Assembly (NCBI GenBank): GCA_030323885.1
Contig: CM059191.1
Coordinates: 103,960,292-104,024,291, forward strand
From: Branchipolynoe longqiensis
Lineage: Eukaryota; Annelida; Polychaeta; Phyllodocida; Polynoidae
Direction of reading: 5' to 3'
DNA: 64,000 bases
Shown here: piece after piece, positions 23,201 to 34,690 of the stretch
How positions within the stretch are numbered: the stretch's first letter is position 1
Layout: every line of letters starts with the position of its first letter
Program-made: the position numbers and the translations under genes
The notes under the pieces: model-generated
Databases searched by the model: none
What the model was told of the DNA's origin: nothing
The model's input: the letters and a program-made list of their open reading frames with translations, nothing else

Positions 23201-26200
23201 TTAATACATCCCCACAGCAGGACGCCACCTGTATTAATACATCCCCACAGCAGGACGCCACCTGTATTAATACATCCCCACAGCAGGACGCCACCTGTAT
23301 TAATACATCCCCACAGCAGGACGCCACCTGTATTAATACATCCCCACAGCAGGACGCCACCTGTATTAATACATCCCCACAGCAGGACGCCACCTGTATT
23401 AATACATCCCCACAGCAGGACACCACCTGTATTAATACATCCCCACAGCAGGACCCTACCTGTATTAATACATCCCCACAGCAGGACGCCACCTGTATTA
23501 ATACATCCCCACAGCAGGACGCCACCTGTATTAATACATCCCCACAGCAGGACCCACCTGTATTAATACATCCCCACAGCAGGACGCCACCTGTATTAAT
23601 ACATCCCCACAGCAGGACGCCACCTGTATTAATACATCCCCACAGCAGGACGCCACCTGTATTAATACATCCCCACAGCAGGACGCCACCTGTATTAATA
23701 CATCCCCACAGCAGGACGCCACCTGTATTAATACATCCCCACAGCAGGACGCCACCTGTATTAATACATCCCCACAGCAGGACGCCACCTGTATTAATAC
23801 ATCCCCACAGCAGGACGCCACCTGTATTAATACATCCCCACAGCAGGACGCCACCTGTATTAATACATCCCCACAGCAGGACGCCACCTGTATTAATACA
23901 TCCCCACAGCAGGACGCCACCTGTATTAATACATCCCCACAGCAGGACGCCACCTGTATTAATACATCCCCACAGCAGGACGCCACCTGTATTAATACAT
24001 CCCCACAGCAGGACGCCACCTGTATTAATACATCCCCACAGCAGGACGCCACCTGTATTAATACATCCCCACAGCAGGACGCCACCTGTATTAATACATC
24101 CCCACAGCAGGACGCCACCTGTATTAATACATCCCCACAGCAGGACACCACCTGTATTAATACATCCCCACAGCAGGACGCCACCTGTATTAATACATCC
24201 CCACAGCAGGACGCCACCTGTATTAATACATCCCCACAGCAGGACGCCACCTGTATTAATACATCCCCACAGCAGGACGCCACCTGTATTAATACATCCC
24301 CACAGCAGGACGCCACCTGTATTAATACATCCCCACAGCAGGACGCCACCTGTATTAATACATCCCCACAGCAGGACGCCACCTGTATTAATACATCCCC
24401 ACAGCAGGACGCCACCTGTATTAATACATCCCCACAGCAGGACGCCACCTGTATTAATACATCCCCACAGCAGGACGCCACCTGTATTAATACATCCCCA
24501 CAGCAGGACGCCACCTGTATTAATACATCCCCACAGCAGGACGCCACCTGTATTAATACATCCCCACAGCAGGACACCACCTGTATTAATACATCCCCAC
24601 AGCAGGACGCCACCTGTATTAATACATCCCCACAGCAGGACGCCACCTGTATTAATACATCCCCACAGCAGGACACCACCTGTATTAATACATCCCCACA
24701 GCAGGACGCCACCTGTATTAATACATCCCCACAGCAGGACGCCACCTGTATTAATACATCCCCACAGCAGGACGCCACCTGTATTAATACATCCCCACAG
24801 CAGGACGCCACCTGTATTAATACATCCCCACAGCAGGACGCCACCTGTATTAATACATCCCCACAGCAGGACGCCACCTGTATTAATACATCCCCACAGC
24901 AGGACGCCACCTGTATTAATACATCCCCACAGCAGGACGCCACCTGTATTAATGCATCCCCACAGCAGGACGCCACCTGTATTAATACATCCCCACAGCA
25001 GGACGCCACCTGTATTAATACATCCCCACAGCAGGACGCCACCTGTATTAATACATCCCCACAGCAGGACGCCACCTGTATTAATACATCCCCACAGCAG
25101 GACGCCACCTGTATTAATACATCCCCACAGCAGGACGCCACCTGTATTAATACATCCCCACAGCAGGACGCCACCTGTATTAATACATCCCCACAGCAGG
25201 ACGCCACCTGTATTAATACATCCCCACAGCAGGACGCCACCTGTATTAATACATCCCCACAGCAGGACGCCACCTGTATTAATACATCCCCACAGCAGGA
25301 CGCCACCTGTATTAATACATCCCCACAGCAGGACGCCACTGTATTAATACATCCCCACAGCAGGACGCCACCTGTATTAATACATCCCCACAGCAGGACG
25401 CCACCTGTATTAATACATCCCCACAGCAGGACGCCACCTGTATTAATACATCCCCACAGCAGGACGCCACCTGTATTAATACATCCCCACAGCAGGACGC
25501 CACCTGTATTAATACATCCCCACAGCAGGACGCCACCTGTATTAATACATCCCCACAGCAGGACGCCACCTGTATTAATACATCCCACAGCAGGACACCA
25601 CCTGTATTAATACATCCCCACAGCAGGACGCCACCTGTATTAATACATCCCCACAGCAGGACACCACCTGTATTAATACATCCCCACAGCAGGACGCCAC
25701 CTGTATTAATGCATCCCCACAGCAGGACGCCACCTGTATTAATACATCCCCACAGCAGGACGCCACCTGTATTAATACATCCCCACAGCAGGACACCACC
25801 TGTATTAATACATCCCCACAGCAGGACGCCACCTGTATTAATACATCCCCACAGCAGGACGCCACCTGTATTAATACATCCCCACAGCAGGACGCCACCT
25901 GTATTAATACATCCCCACAGCAGGACACCACCTGTATTAATACATCCCCACAGCAGGACACCACCTGTATTAATACATCCCCACAGCAGGACGCCACCTG
26001 TATTAATACATCCCCACAGCAGGACGCCACCTGTATTAATACATCCCCACAGCAGGACGCCACCTGTATTAATACATCCCCACAGCAGGACGCCACCTGT
26101 ATTAATACATCCCCACAGCAGGACGCCACCTGTATTAATACATCCCCACAGCAGGACACCACCTGTATTAATACATCCCCACAGCAGGACGCCACCTGTA

Positions 26201-26575
26201 TTAATACATCCCCACAGCAGGACGCCACCTGTATTAATACATCCCCACAGCAGGACGCCACCTGTATTAATAATCCCCTCAGCAGGACGCCACCTGTATT
26301 AATACATCCCCACAGCAGGACGCCACCTGTATTAATACATCCCCACAGCAGGACGCCACCTGTATTAATACATCCCCACAGCAGGACGCCACCTGTATTA
26401 ATACATCCCCACAGCAGGACGCCACCTGTATTAATACATCCCCACAGCAGGACGCCACCTGTATTAATACATCCCCACAGCAGGACGCCACCTGTATTAA
26501 TACATCCCCACAGCAGGACGCCACCTGTATTAATACATCCCCACAGCAGGATGCCACCTGTATTAATACATCCCC
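17284..26575. repeat. Giant 33-bp minisatellite/satellite array, about 280 units
   Basis: The unit joins attaatacatccccacagca and ggacgccacctgt. The period is 33 bp (11 codons), so the minus strand stays open for thousands of bases. Variation sits mostly at the single CpG (gacgcc to gacacc) and the next codon (cc to ct). Variants are frequent in 17.3-22.1 kb and rare in 22.5-24.1 kb. Single-base deletions near 22334, 22518, 23552, 25339 and 25584 and a damaged unit near 26272 break the frame. Confidence 0.98.
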
Positions 26576-26635
26576 TCAGCAGGGCACTGCCTGCATTAAT
26601 GAACCCAAACAGCAGGACACCACCTGCATTAATGC

Positions 26636-28375
26636 CTCCCACAGCTACCACCACCACATCCACACCTACCAGCACCACACCCACACCTACCACCACCACA
26701 CACAAACCCACACACAAACCATCCTGCCACACCCACACCACCCTGCCACACCCACACCACCCAGCGACACCCACACCTACCACCACCACACCCACACCTA
26801 ATACCACCACACACTAACCCACACACAAACCATCCTGCCACATCCACACCACCGTGTCACACCCACACCTACAACCACCACATCCACACCTACCACCACC
26901 ACACCCACACCTACCACCACCACACACAAACCCACACACAAACCATCCTGCCACACCCACACCACCCTGTCACATCCACACCACCCAGCGACACCCACAC
27001 CTACCACCACCACACGCACACCTACTACCACCACACACAAACCCACACAGAAACCATCCTGCCACACCCACACCACCCTGTCACATCCACACCTACCGCC
27101 ACCACATCCACATCTACCTCCTCATACCTGTCAAAGCAACTACTATCAGTCCCACCACATCCACACCTACCATCACCACACCCACACCTACCATCACCAC
27201 ACCCACACAAAACCATCCCGCCACACCCACACTACCACCACCACACCCACACCTACTACCACCACATCCACACCTACTACCACCACATCCACACCTACTA
27301 CCACCACACTCACACCTACCATCACCACACCCACACACAAACCATCCTGCCACACCCACACTGCCACCACCACACCCACACCTACTACCACCACATCCAC
27401 ACCACACCACCACATCCACACCTACTACCACCCACACCACACCACCCACACCACACCACCACACCACACCTACACCACCACACCCACACCTACCACCACC
27501 ACACCCACACCTACTACCACCACCCCACACCCACCACAACCCACACACACACCACCACACCACACCACCAACCACACCACACCCCACACCACACCACCAC
27601 CACACCCACACCACCACCACCACACACACCCACCACCACCACACCCCACCACCACCCACACCCACACCTACACCACCACACCCACCACCCACACACCCAC
27701 TACCACCCCACCCACACCACCACCACCAACACACCACCCTCCCACCACACACCCACACCACCACCCCACCACCACACACCCCCCCACCACAACACACCCC
27801 ACACCCACCACCACCACAACCCACACCCCACACCACACCACCCCACCCACCCACACCACACCACCCACACCACCCCACCCACCACACCACACCACCACCC
27901 ACACCACCACCACCCACAACACACACACCACACCACCCACCACCACCCACACCTACTACCACCACACCCACACCTACTACCACCACACCCACACCTACTA
28001 CCACCACATCCACAGCTACTACCACCACACCCACACCTACTACCACCACACCCACACCTACCATCACCACACCCACACCTACACTACCATCACCACACCC
28101 ACACCTACTACCACCACACCCACACCTACCATCACCAAACCCCCGCCTACCACCACCACATCCACACCTAGTACCACCACACCCACACCCACACACAAAC
28201 CCGCACCTACCATCACCACACCCACACCTATTACCACCACACCCACACTACTATCACCACACCCACACCTACCACCAATACACCCACACCTACCACCACC
28301 ACACCCACACCTACTACCACCACACCCACACCTACTACCACCACACCCACACCTGCACCACCACACCCACATCGT
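26636..28375. repeat. CACCAC-rich 21-bp minisatellite with degenerate core
   Basis: The basic unit is cccacacctaccaccaccac. A longer unit bearing aaccatcctgccacaccc recurs between 26.7 and 27.35 kb. The core at about 27400-27950 is very irregular, much like 13.5-15.0 kb on the other strand. Confidence 0.9.
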
Positions 28376-28850
28376 CACTCACATCCCCCACCTCCATAAC
28401 CACTGTTCTAAACCACGGCCTACTATACGTCTTCATAAGCCAGAACAGGACACTTCCTGTCCGGTGCCACGATGTACAAGTATCCGCTTCTTTCCGCGAT
28501 GACTGAACACAATCTTTGCCACGAAAAACCACGAGCAGCGTGACCTACTTATTTCTCAAGCGCTTCGAGTGCCTCCTTCCCACTTTCCCACTTGGTGCAT
28601 GCGCATGTGTGTGACCATGTTGCCGCAGCTCTAGCACCGTAAGTGGTGTTATTCCGAAACACGAGCGCGACGCATTGTGATTCGGTTGAACCGAGATGCC
28701 CCCCCCAACCCCACCGCTCTTGATGGTCCCCCAACCTCCCCTCCTTCCCTCCCTCTAGCCACTTACGGCGTTTGCATTCCCGTCATGCTTTGCGCGGGGC
28801 ACATGCCGAGCATGACACCCTGTAAATGACCCGACAATGTGGCCTCCCGA
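28376..28850. other. Unassigned CpG-containing unique stretch
   Basis: No gene recognised. Moderate CpG content and an NRF1-like tgcatgcgcatg near 28597. The right part is C/T-rich. Confidence 0.3.
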
Positions 28851-29206
28851 TTAAAGCTGCATAGTCCGATGGTTTTCAGTTTCTGTCATTTTCTGAGATA
28901 AACATATTAGGTTGATCGTTATAATCTACCTTACTTTACTTTGAAGTAACTTTTAATTTTAATTGTCTAACTTCTGAGATAGTTGAAGTGCAAATGTACA
29001 AAATTCAATTTGATAAGCACGCCGAAACTCTTCAGGCATAGGCTTCTGCAGTAAGACGTTCTATCAAATTGCCTCAGTATTCCCTTCTATGTGGCAACAA
29101 ATGTTTAATACATGCACCAGTATCTAAGTTAGATGTATAGACTCAAATCCATATCACTGTTTTGGTTTTGAAGATTCGATATTTTCATCGGAATATGCAG
29201 CTTTAG
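28851..29206 (+). mobile_element. M1 inverted-repeat element, complete (356 bp)
   Basis: Both terminal inverted repeats are present: 28852-28871 (taaagctgcatagtccgatg) and 29186-29205 (catcggaatatgcagcttta), matching at 19 of 20 positions. The interior is AT-rich with no open frame, so this is a non-autonomous MITE. No target-site duplication is obvious, so the superfamily is left open. Confidence 0.8.
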
Positions 29207-29458
29207 CTGTTTAACTCAGAGCGCGAGCTGGGTGGTGGGGGAGGGGGGTTGTGGGGGTTGGAGTAGGGTTGGAGGCTGGGGTGGGGGTGTTCGGTTACTC
29301 AAACACTGCCGGGTATTTGCTGAAGGACCTGCTGAACGTGAGGATGGTTTTCCTCTCAATCAAACATTGTTCTGGATTGCCTGATCTGTTAACCCAGTCA
29401 TAATGCTCCCCCTTAATTCACTATTTAATTAATATTAAACTTGCGTCAGATGATGACT

Positions 29459-29775
29459 TTGAATTGGTGTCCTTCTTTGAGATAACTATATTAAGCTAAC
29501 TTAGATACCTGTGCACATATTAAGTGTTTGTTGCTGCATAGAAAGGAAAACTAAGTCAGTTTAATAGAACCTGTTTCTGCTGAAGCCTATGGTGTCAGAG
29601 TTTTGGCAAGCTTGCCAAAATTATGTTTACATGTTTGCACATCAAATATCTCAAAACTTAGTCATTTAAAATGAAAGTTACTTCAAACCAAAGTGACGTA
29701 GATTATAATAATCACCCTACTATATGTATCTCAAAAGGTGACAGAAACACATAACTATCGGACAATGCAACTTTA
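29459..29775 (-). mobile_element. M1 inverted-repeat element, left terminus missing
   Basis: It ends at ctatcggacaatgcaacttta (29755-29775), a diverged M1 terminus. The interior matches 16990-17240 in the same direction (acttagatac, tagaacctgtt, tcagagttttggcaagctt). The left inverted repeat is not found. Confidence 0.7.
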
Positions 29776-29812
29776 AATAAAGTGATGTAATCTGTGTCAA
29801 GTAGATGTTTGG

Positions 29813-29880
29813 ATAACATCCTACTGTGGGGATGCAGTAAATGACTTGATGTCCTGATGTAGGCGTCCTCCTCAAGAAGG
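29813..29880 (-). repeat. Two diverged units related to the 33-bp array
   Basis: On the minus strand tgcatccccacagtaggatg closely resembles the 33-bp unit of 17.3-26.6 kb. It lies about 40 bp outside an M1 terminus, in the same relative orientation as at 16.95 kb. Confidence 0.5.
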
Positions 29881-30059
29881 ATGGTGTTCACTGATGTCGC
29901 AATAATGGCTACATTATCCAGAGTATTATATTCAGATAGTTTGAGTTGGAGAATAGTTTGTTGCACAAAATCTGCCTTATGTTTGCCTGCTGATATATTG
30001 CGGCTGATCTCGTGGTATGCCAACAATAAAATAGTTCCAAGATAAAGCCTGGTGCCGGG

Positions 30060-30240
30060 CGCCATCATTCTGTTCGCTCACCTGTCAATGCTAAATGTGG
30101 CGCGCTATAAGCCGTAATCTAATGATGGAGATTAAGAGGCGGTTAAATTGCCACCATCGATGCTTCCCGAGTGCTGTGGCTTACTGCACACCTGCTGCAG
30201 AGCCATCGGCGCTGAGTGGCATGCCTGTGCATATACCCTA
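30060..30240. repeat. Dispersed repeat R4, copy 2
   Basis: It aligns with 11538-11722 (gatggagattaagaggc, ggcttactgcacacctg, tggcatgcctg). Confidence 0.55.
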
Positions 30241-30645
30241 CTGAACACAATATATACGAACAGGTTTTAGGCAGTTCCCTTTCGACACTTTGCAAAATTG
30301 CTCAGACACAGCCGTTAAATTCCCTTTGAAATATATTTTATAATTCTTTTCTTTGCTGTCCTTTGCTTCAATATATATTAATAGGAGTAGCGTTTATATA
30401 GAACGTTTGAAGTTCTTGCATCAGTTCAGGAGTAGATTGCCTCCGATTCAGCAGGCAATAGAGGCATGGAAACTGCTGGCGACTTAACCCTGCTATTTAA
30501 CGGGCAATGGGGCTAAGAACCAGCGACTTGATGGATATTATTTAATGGAACACTAAATGTAGATCAATCAGGTCAACCACACAACAAGTCTCCATGCAGA
30601 TTGAACCCCACACCCTTAGCACAGAGCCAGACTTGAGATCACTGG
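30241..30645. other. Unassigned AT-rich stretch
   Basis: I see no open frame of note, repeat or motif here. Confidence 0.3.
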
Positions 30646-30647
30646 AC

Positions 30648-30717
30648 GGGATGGCTGATTGAGGTCAGCATTGGCCTGGAGAACCTCTAGGTCCTGGGTT
30701 CAATCCCAGGCTGAGTG
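30648..30717 (+). repeat. tRNA-like sequence (SINE head or tRNA pseudogene)
   Basis: A-box-like atggctgattgaggtc is followed by a near-consensus B box gggttcaatccc (30697-30708). Opposed ctggg and cccag could form a T-arm stem. A full cloverleaf is not convincing. Confidence 0.45.
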
Positions 30718-30749
30718 TAAAGAAACATAGTTATGCAGCATGCAGTTTG

Positions 30750-30895
30750 CACAGTATCCTGGTCACTGCACCAGTGTTCTCAAGGGTGTTTTTACAATTG
30801 GGAAGTATTGAGCCTAGACTGGGACTTGAACCCACACTTCTGCCATTCCGGGATTATAGCCCTAACCATTAGACTACCTCAGCTCCCACATTCAA
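30750..30895 (-). mobile_element. SINE2, tRNA-derived
   Basis: The minus strand reads a tRNA-like head: A-box-like tagtctaatggttaggg and B-box-like gggttcaagtccc. The tail contains agaacactggtgcagtgacc, matching the SINE2 body at 36235. It converges with the tRNA-like sequence at 30648. Confidence 0.6.
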
Positions 30896-31640
30896 TCCAC
30901 CTACTCATGTCTACTTGAGTATGTGGAATTTCACGTGGAGATGTGAGTGTACCATACTCCACTGATGATGCTTAATCTGTGACATGATCACGTGTCAAAC
31001 TAAAGAACCAATCAACAGCTTGGGATGTAAATAGACTGCAGATATTAAACACAAGAAAAGCCTAATTTAGGCTGAATGAAGTATAATTTCAATTGTGTTA
31101 GGTACACTCGCAATAGCTGTTTTTTAAATTTATTTGAAATCGAACTAAGAGGTTCGAGAGTTGGTGAGGTTTCAGGAAGTAACTTCAGGTAAAATTGTCA
31201 GAAATTTAGTCAAGGCACAATGTTGGGAATAAAGATGGGCATCAATGTGTATTGATGCGCGGGGAAGGGGTTAAAGTGGAAGTACGGATGTGCGGGGAGA
31301 GGGGTTAACTTGAATATATAGAGGGCGCCACCTGCACACGTGACCACCACCGTGCATGCTGGGTGGGACGGGGGCAGGGTTGACCAATGAGGGAACGTGT
31401 CTGGTGCCTCATTATACTGTGGACGGCCTTTATAATTGTATAGTTGTATAATTCTTATATGTCACATGTGATATATAAAGGCCAATATCATTCATAAAGC
31501 AACTGAATTTTGTACATACCGAGATATATACTTTGAATGTTTGTCAAACACCACCGGTGGTGCCACCAACCGGCGCCCAACTTCACAAATCGTTGTACTA
31601 GACTTGTATCGGTCGTGGCGGCGAGGAAAAACCTAGAAGT
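30896..31640. other. Unassigned; possible decayed LTR or promoter at 31260-31590
   Basis: No gene is seen. From 31260 there are a CCAAT-like gaccaatgag (31381), a TATA-like gatatataaagg (31471), cattcataaagc, and then ggcgcccaac (31573), which resembles a retroviral-type primer-binding site. These could be a decayed LTR, but no second copy or inner ORF supports it. Confidence 0.25.
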
Positions 31641-31824
31641 ATAAATCTAACAAATATGGCTGCGACCTTGTTCTCGTTCAAATGCTCCTTCTGTTGCCTT
31701 GTGAGTTTTGACTTCCGGTCTGTTCACTTGAGTGAGGTCTCGTGGACGGCGAGACGTCACGAGACTTAGTGATCGTCTGTGTCGGGCATACGACGCTTCC
31801 GGTTCGGCAAGTCTCAGCCACCTG
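31641..31824. promoter_or_regulatory. CpG-rich patch with two ETS-like sites and a CRE-like gacgtcacg
   Basis: acttccgg (31710), gcttccgg (31795) and gacgtcacg (31762) lie within 100 bp. They are typical of TATA-less animal promoters, but no transcript evidence exists here. Confidence 0.25.
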
Positions 31825-32052
31825 ACGTAGCACTGAGATGATTGTTGGTGCGTATTCATTCATACCGGATGTAGCACTGAGCTGATTGTTGGTGTGTATT
31901 CATTCACACCGGATGTAGCACTGAGCTGATTGCTGGTGTGTATTCATTCACACCGGATGTAGCACTGAGCTGATTGCTGGTGTGTAGTCATTCACACCGG
32001 ATGTAGCACTGAGCTGATTGCTGGTGTGTATTCATTCACATCGGACGTAGCC
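31825..32052. repeat. 44-bp minisatellite, 5 units
   Basis: Units carry gtagcactgagctgattg and gtgtgtattcattcacaccg. The outer units are diverged. Confidence 0.9.
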
Positions 32053-32224
32053 CTGAGCTGTGAATAGGTATACGGGTTGTGTTGTGTCATGGATTTGATG
32101 GTGATACTGCCTGTGCTATTGTTATTGATTGAACGGTGATACTAGTTCCGTTCTGTCATTGATTGAATGATGATACTAGTTGTGCTGTCGTATATTTGTA
32201 TGGTAATGTCATGGATGGGATGTT

Positions 32225-33242
32225 GTTGCTGTTTTGTATGTTGTTGCCATTGCTTCCATTTCTGCCAGTGTTGCTGCTGTTGTTGCTGCTGTTGTTACCA
32301 TTGCTGTTGTTGTTGCCGTTGTTGCTGCTATTGTTGACGTTATTGCTGCTGTTGTCATTGTTGCTGATGTTGTTGTCATTGTTGTTGTTGTTGCCATTGT
32401 TGTTGTTGTTGCTGTTGTTGATGTTGTTGCCTTTATTGTTGATGTTGTCATTGTTGCTGATGTTGTTGCCATTGTTGTTGCCGTTGTTTGTGCTGTTGTT
32501 GCCGTTATTGCTGATGTTGTCATTGTTGCTGCTGTTGTTGCCATTGTCGTTGTTGTTGCCGGTGTTGCTGCTGTTGTTGCCGTTATTGCTGATGTTATCA
32601 TTGTTGCTGTTGTTGTTGCCATTGTTGCTGCTGTTGTTGTCATTGGTGCTGCTGTTGTTGCTGCTGTTGCTGCCGTTATTACTGCGGGTGTTGCAGTTGT
32701 TGTCATTATTGTAGCCAGTGTTGTTGTTGTCGTTGTTGCTGCTGTTGTTGCCATTGGTGTTACCATTGTTTCTGATATTGCTGTTGATGTTCTTGTTGCC
32801 ATTGTTGCTCATGTTGCTGCTGTTGTTACCGTTGTTTCTGCTGGTGTTGCTTTTTCTGCTGTTGTTGCTGTTGTTGTTGCCTTTGTTGCTAATCTTGCTG
32901 CTATTATTGTTACCATTGTTTCTGCTGTTGTTGTGCAGTTGTTGTTATCATTGTTTCTGCTGTTGTTGCTGATATTGTTGATGTGGTTGTTGCCGTTGTT
33001 GCCGTTGTTGTTACCGTTGTTGCTGCTATTGTTGATGGTGTTGATGTTGTTGTTGCCATTTTTGTTGATGTTGTTGTTACTGTTGTTGCTGCTATTGTTG
33101 CTGTTGTTGCTGCTATTGTTGGTGTTGTTGCTGTTGTTGCTGCCATTGTTGCTGCTGTTGCTGCTGTTGTTGTTACCATTGTTTCTGCTGGTGTTGCTGC
33201 TGTTGTTGTTACCATCGTTTCTGCTGTTCTTGCTGCTATTGT
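32225..33242. repeat. TTG/CTG/CCATTG trinucleotide repeat tract, about 1 kb
   Basis: Imperfect gttgttgctgttgttgccat runs in phase. Frames read as poly-Leu, poly-Val/Ala, or poly-Asn on the minus strand. There is no non-repetitive protein context, so these are not treated as genes. Confidence 0.95.
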
Positions 33243-33362
33243 GGTTTTTTTTAATAAATGTATTTTATTCAGCGAATAATGTCTTTTGTGAGCGCCAGAG
33301 CACTGGTCTTCCGGCCGTTCATTACAATTTATTGGTACATAAATGACAATATCAGTTGCAAT
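33243..33362 (-). mobile_element. Retroposon-like repeat R5 inserted in the trinucleotide tract
   Basis: It closely matches 63231-63356 (tgtattttattcagcgaata, gagcactggtcttccggcc, gacaatatcagttgcaataa). The left end is a T run, that is, a poly-A tail with an AATAAA-like signal on the minus strand. It splits the TTG/CTG tract cleanly. Confidence 0.7.
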
Positions 33363-33365
33363 AAT

Positions 33366-33510
33366 ATCAGATTGTTGTTGTTGATGGTGTTGCTGTTGTT
33401 GCTACTGTTGTTGTTAACGTTGTTGCTACTATTGTTGCTGTTGTTGCTGTTGTTGTTACCATTGTTTCTGCTGTTGTTGCTGCTATTGTTGCTGTTGTTG
33501 TTGCAGCAGC
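33366..33510. repeat. TTG/CTG trinucleotide tract, continuation
   Basis: The same composition as 32225-33242 resumes after the R5 insertion. Confidence 0.9.
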
Positions 33511-33515
33511 ATGAA

Positions 33516-33780
33516 AGTCATTCCTTCCGGCACACCCTCCCAGACGCCGGGCCGCCGCTTAGAGGACCACTTCCGGTTCCCCTTATTGCTTAACGAGGCG
33601 CTTCTCGACCGGAAGTCAGCGGGCGCAGCTCAGACTGGCGCTACATTGCGCGACGAATCGGTGCAGGGGGAAGGCGAGGGGGAGGGGGTTGGTGCGGAGG
33701 AGGGGAGACGGAGGGGGAGGAGGAGGAGGGGGATGGGAGGGGGAGGGGGAGTCCGCCGGAGTTCAAAGCCGGGAGAGTAT
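33516..33780. promoter_or_regulatory. CpG-rich island with three ETS-like sites, then polypurine run
   Basis: ccttccgg (33524), acttccgg (33570) and ccggaagt (33609) lie within 95 bp, beside gcgcgacg. A G/A-rich run occupies 33665-33755. The pattern suits a TATA-less promoter. No adjacent gene is identifiable. Confidence 0.3.
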
Positions 33781-33811
33781 CACTAACATTTCGCAGATCG
33801 GTGCCGACCTG

Positions 33812-34130
33812 TCCAAGTCCCTAGTTTCCTGTCCCTAGTTTCCTGTCCCTAGTTCCTGTCCCTAGTTTCCTGTCCCTAGTTTCCTGTCCCTAGTTTCCTG
33901 TCCCTAGTTTCCTGCCCCTAGTTTCCTGTCCATAGTTTCCTGTCCATAGTTTCCTGTCCCTAGTTTTCTGTCCCTAGTTTTCTGTCCCTAGTTTCCTGTC
34001 CCTAGTTTCCTGTCCCTAGTTTCCTGTCCCTAATTTCCTGTCCCTAGTGTCCTGTCTCTAGTTTCATGTCCCTAGTGTCCTGTCCCTAGTGTCCTGTCCC
34101 TAGTTTCCTGTCCCTGGTTTCCTGTCCCTC
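33812..34130. repeat. 14-bp minisatellite (tccctagtttcctg), about 22 units
   Basis: Near-perfect 14-bp period with scattered single changes (cccc, ccat, tttt). Confidence 0.95.
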
Positions 34131-34458
34131 TGTCTCCCGTCTGCCTCCCGGCGCCGTGCGAAACGACGTCGTGATCTGTTTGACAAGGTGCTTGGGCGGT
34201 GAGCCGACCAGTCAATATCTCAAATGTTTGCTGCGCAACAAGATGTACCCAGCCGGCCACTTGTTACAGCTCCACCCCCACCCCCACACACCCATACACC
34301 ACCCACACACGCACTCGCAGACAGACTTTGTGTGAGGGTGTGGGTTGCGGTAGATGTTCCGGCGTCGTCCTGCTCTCAGCTCACGCGATATTTCTCGTCA
34401 GACATTAGGAAGATACCGCGAGAGCGCACGAGATCTAGTCGGTGTAGGCGCGTTGTGT

Positions 34459-34488
<30 letters not shown>
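34459..34488. repeat. Homopolymer G run, 30 bases
   Basis: An uninterrupted G run. Its exact length is unlikely to be reliable. Confidence 0.9.
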
Positions 34489-34489
<1 letters not shown>

Positions 34490-34690
34490 GAGTGTGAGTG
34501 TGGAACGGGGAGGGGAGGGCGGATGGTTGCGGGATCTCGGGAGAACAGCAACTACCGATCAAATGTCGGAAATTCTGCCAGTAATCTGGCGCGTAAGTCG
34601 GGAAGTGGGCAGTTGGTTAGGGCAGTCTCCACCATGGGTGCGTATTTGGGGGAGGGGGAGGGGGGGAGTGTTAGTGGATAATGTGGTCTG

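Noticed and set aside
17120..25588. Very long Cys-rich repeat proteins on the minus strand
   Set aside because: The frames follow the 33-bp period, break at single-base indels and run into a transposon. No start context, domain or splice signal supports a gene.
17284..26575. CRISPR-like array of about 30-bp repeats
   Set aside because: There are no spacers: units are directly tandem, and the DNA is eukaryotic.
26854..28506. 550-residue Pro/Thr/His-rich ORF
   Set aside because: It is a translation of the CACCAC array with no non-repetitive domain. All three plus frames are mostly open.
29712..30068. 118-residue ORF on the minus strand
   Set aside because: It overlaps the M1 element and the diverged 33-bp units. 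No domain recognised.
31260..31590. Confident LTR with primer-binding site
   Set aside because: TATA-like and ggcgcccaac words are suggestive, but no paired LTR, coding region or second copy is seen.
32156..33346. Poly-Asn, poly-Leu and poly-Ala/Val ORFs
   Set aside because: Trinucleotide repeat read in different frames, interrupted by a retroposon. No flanking coding sequence.
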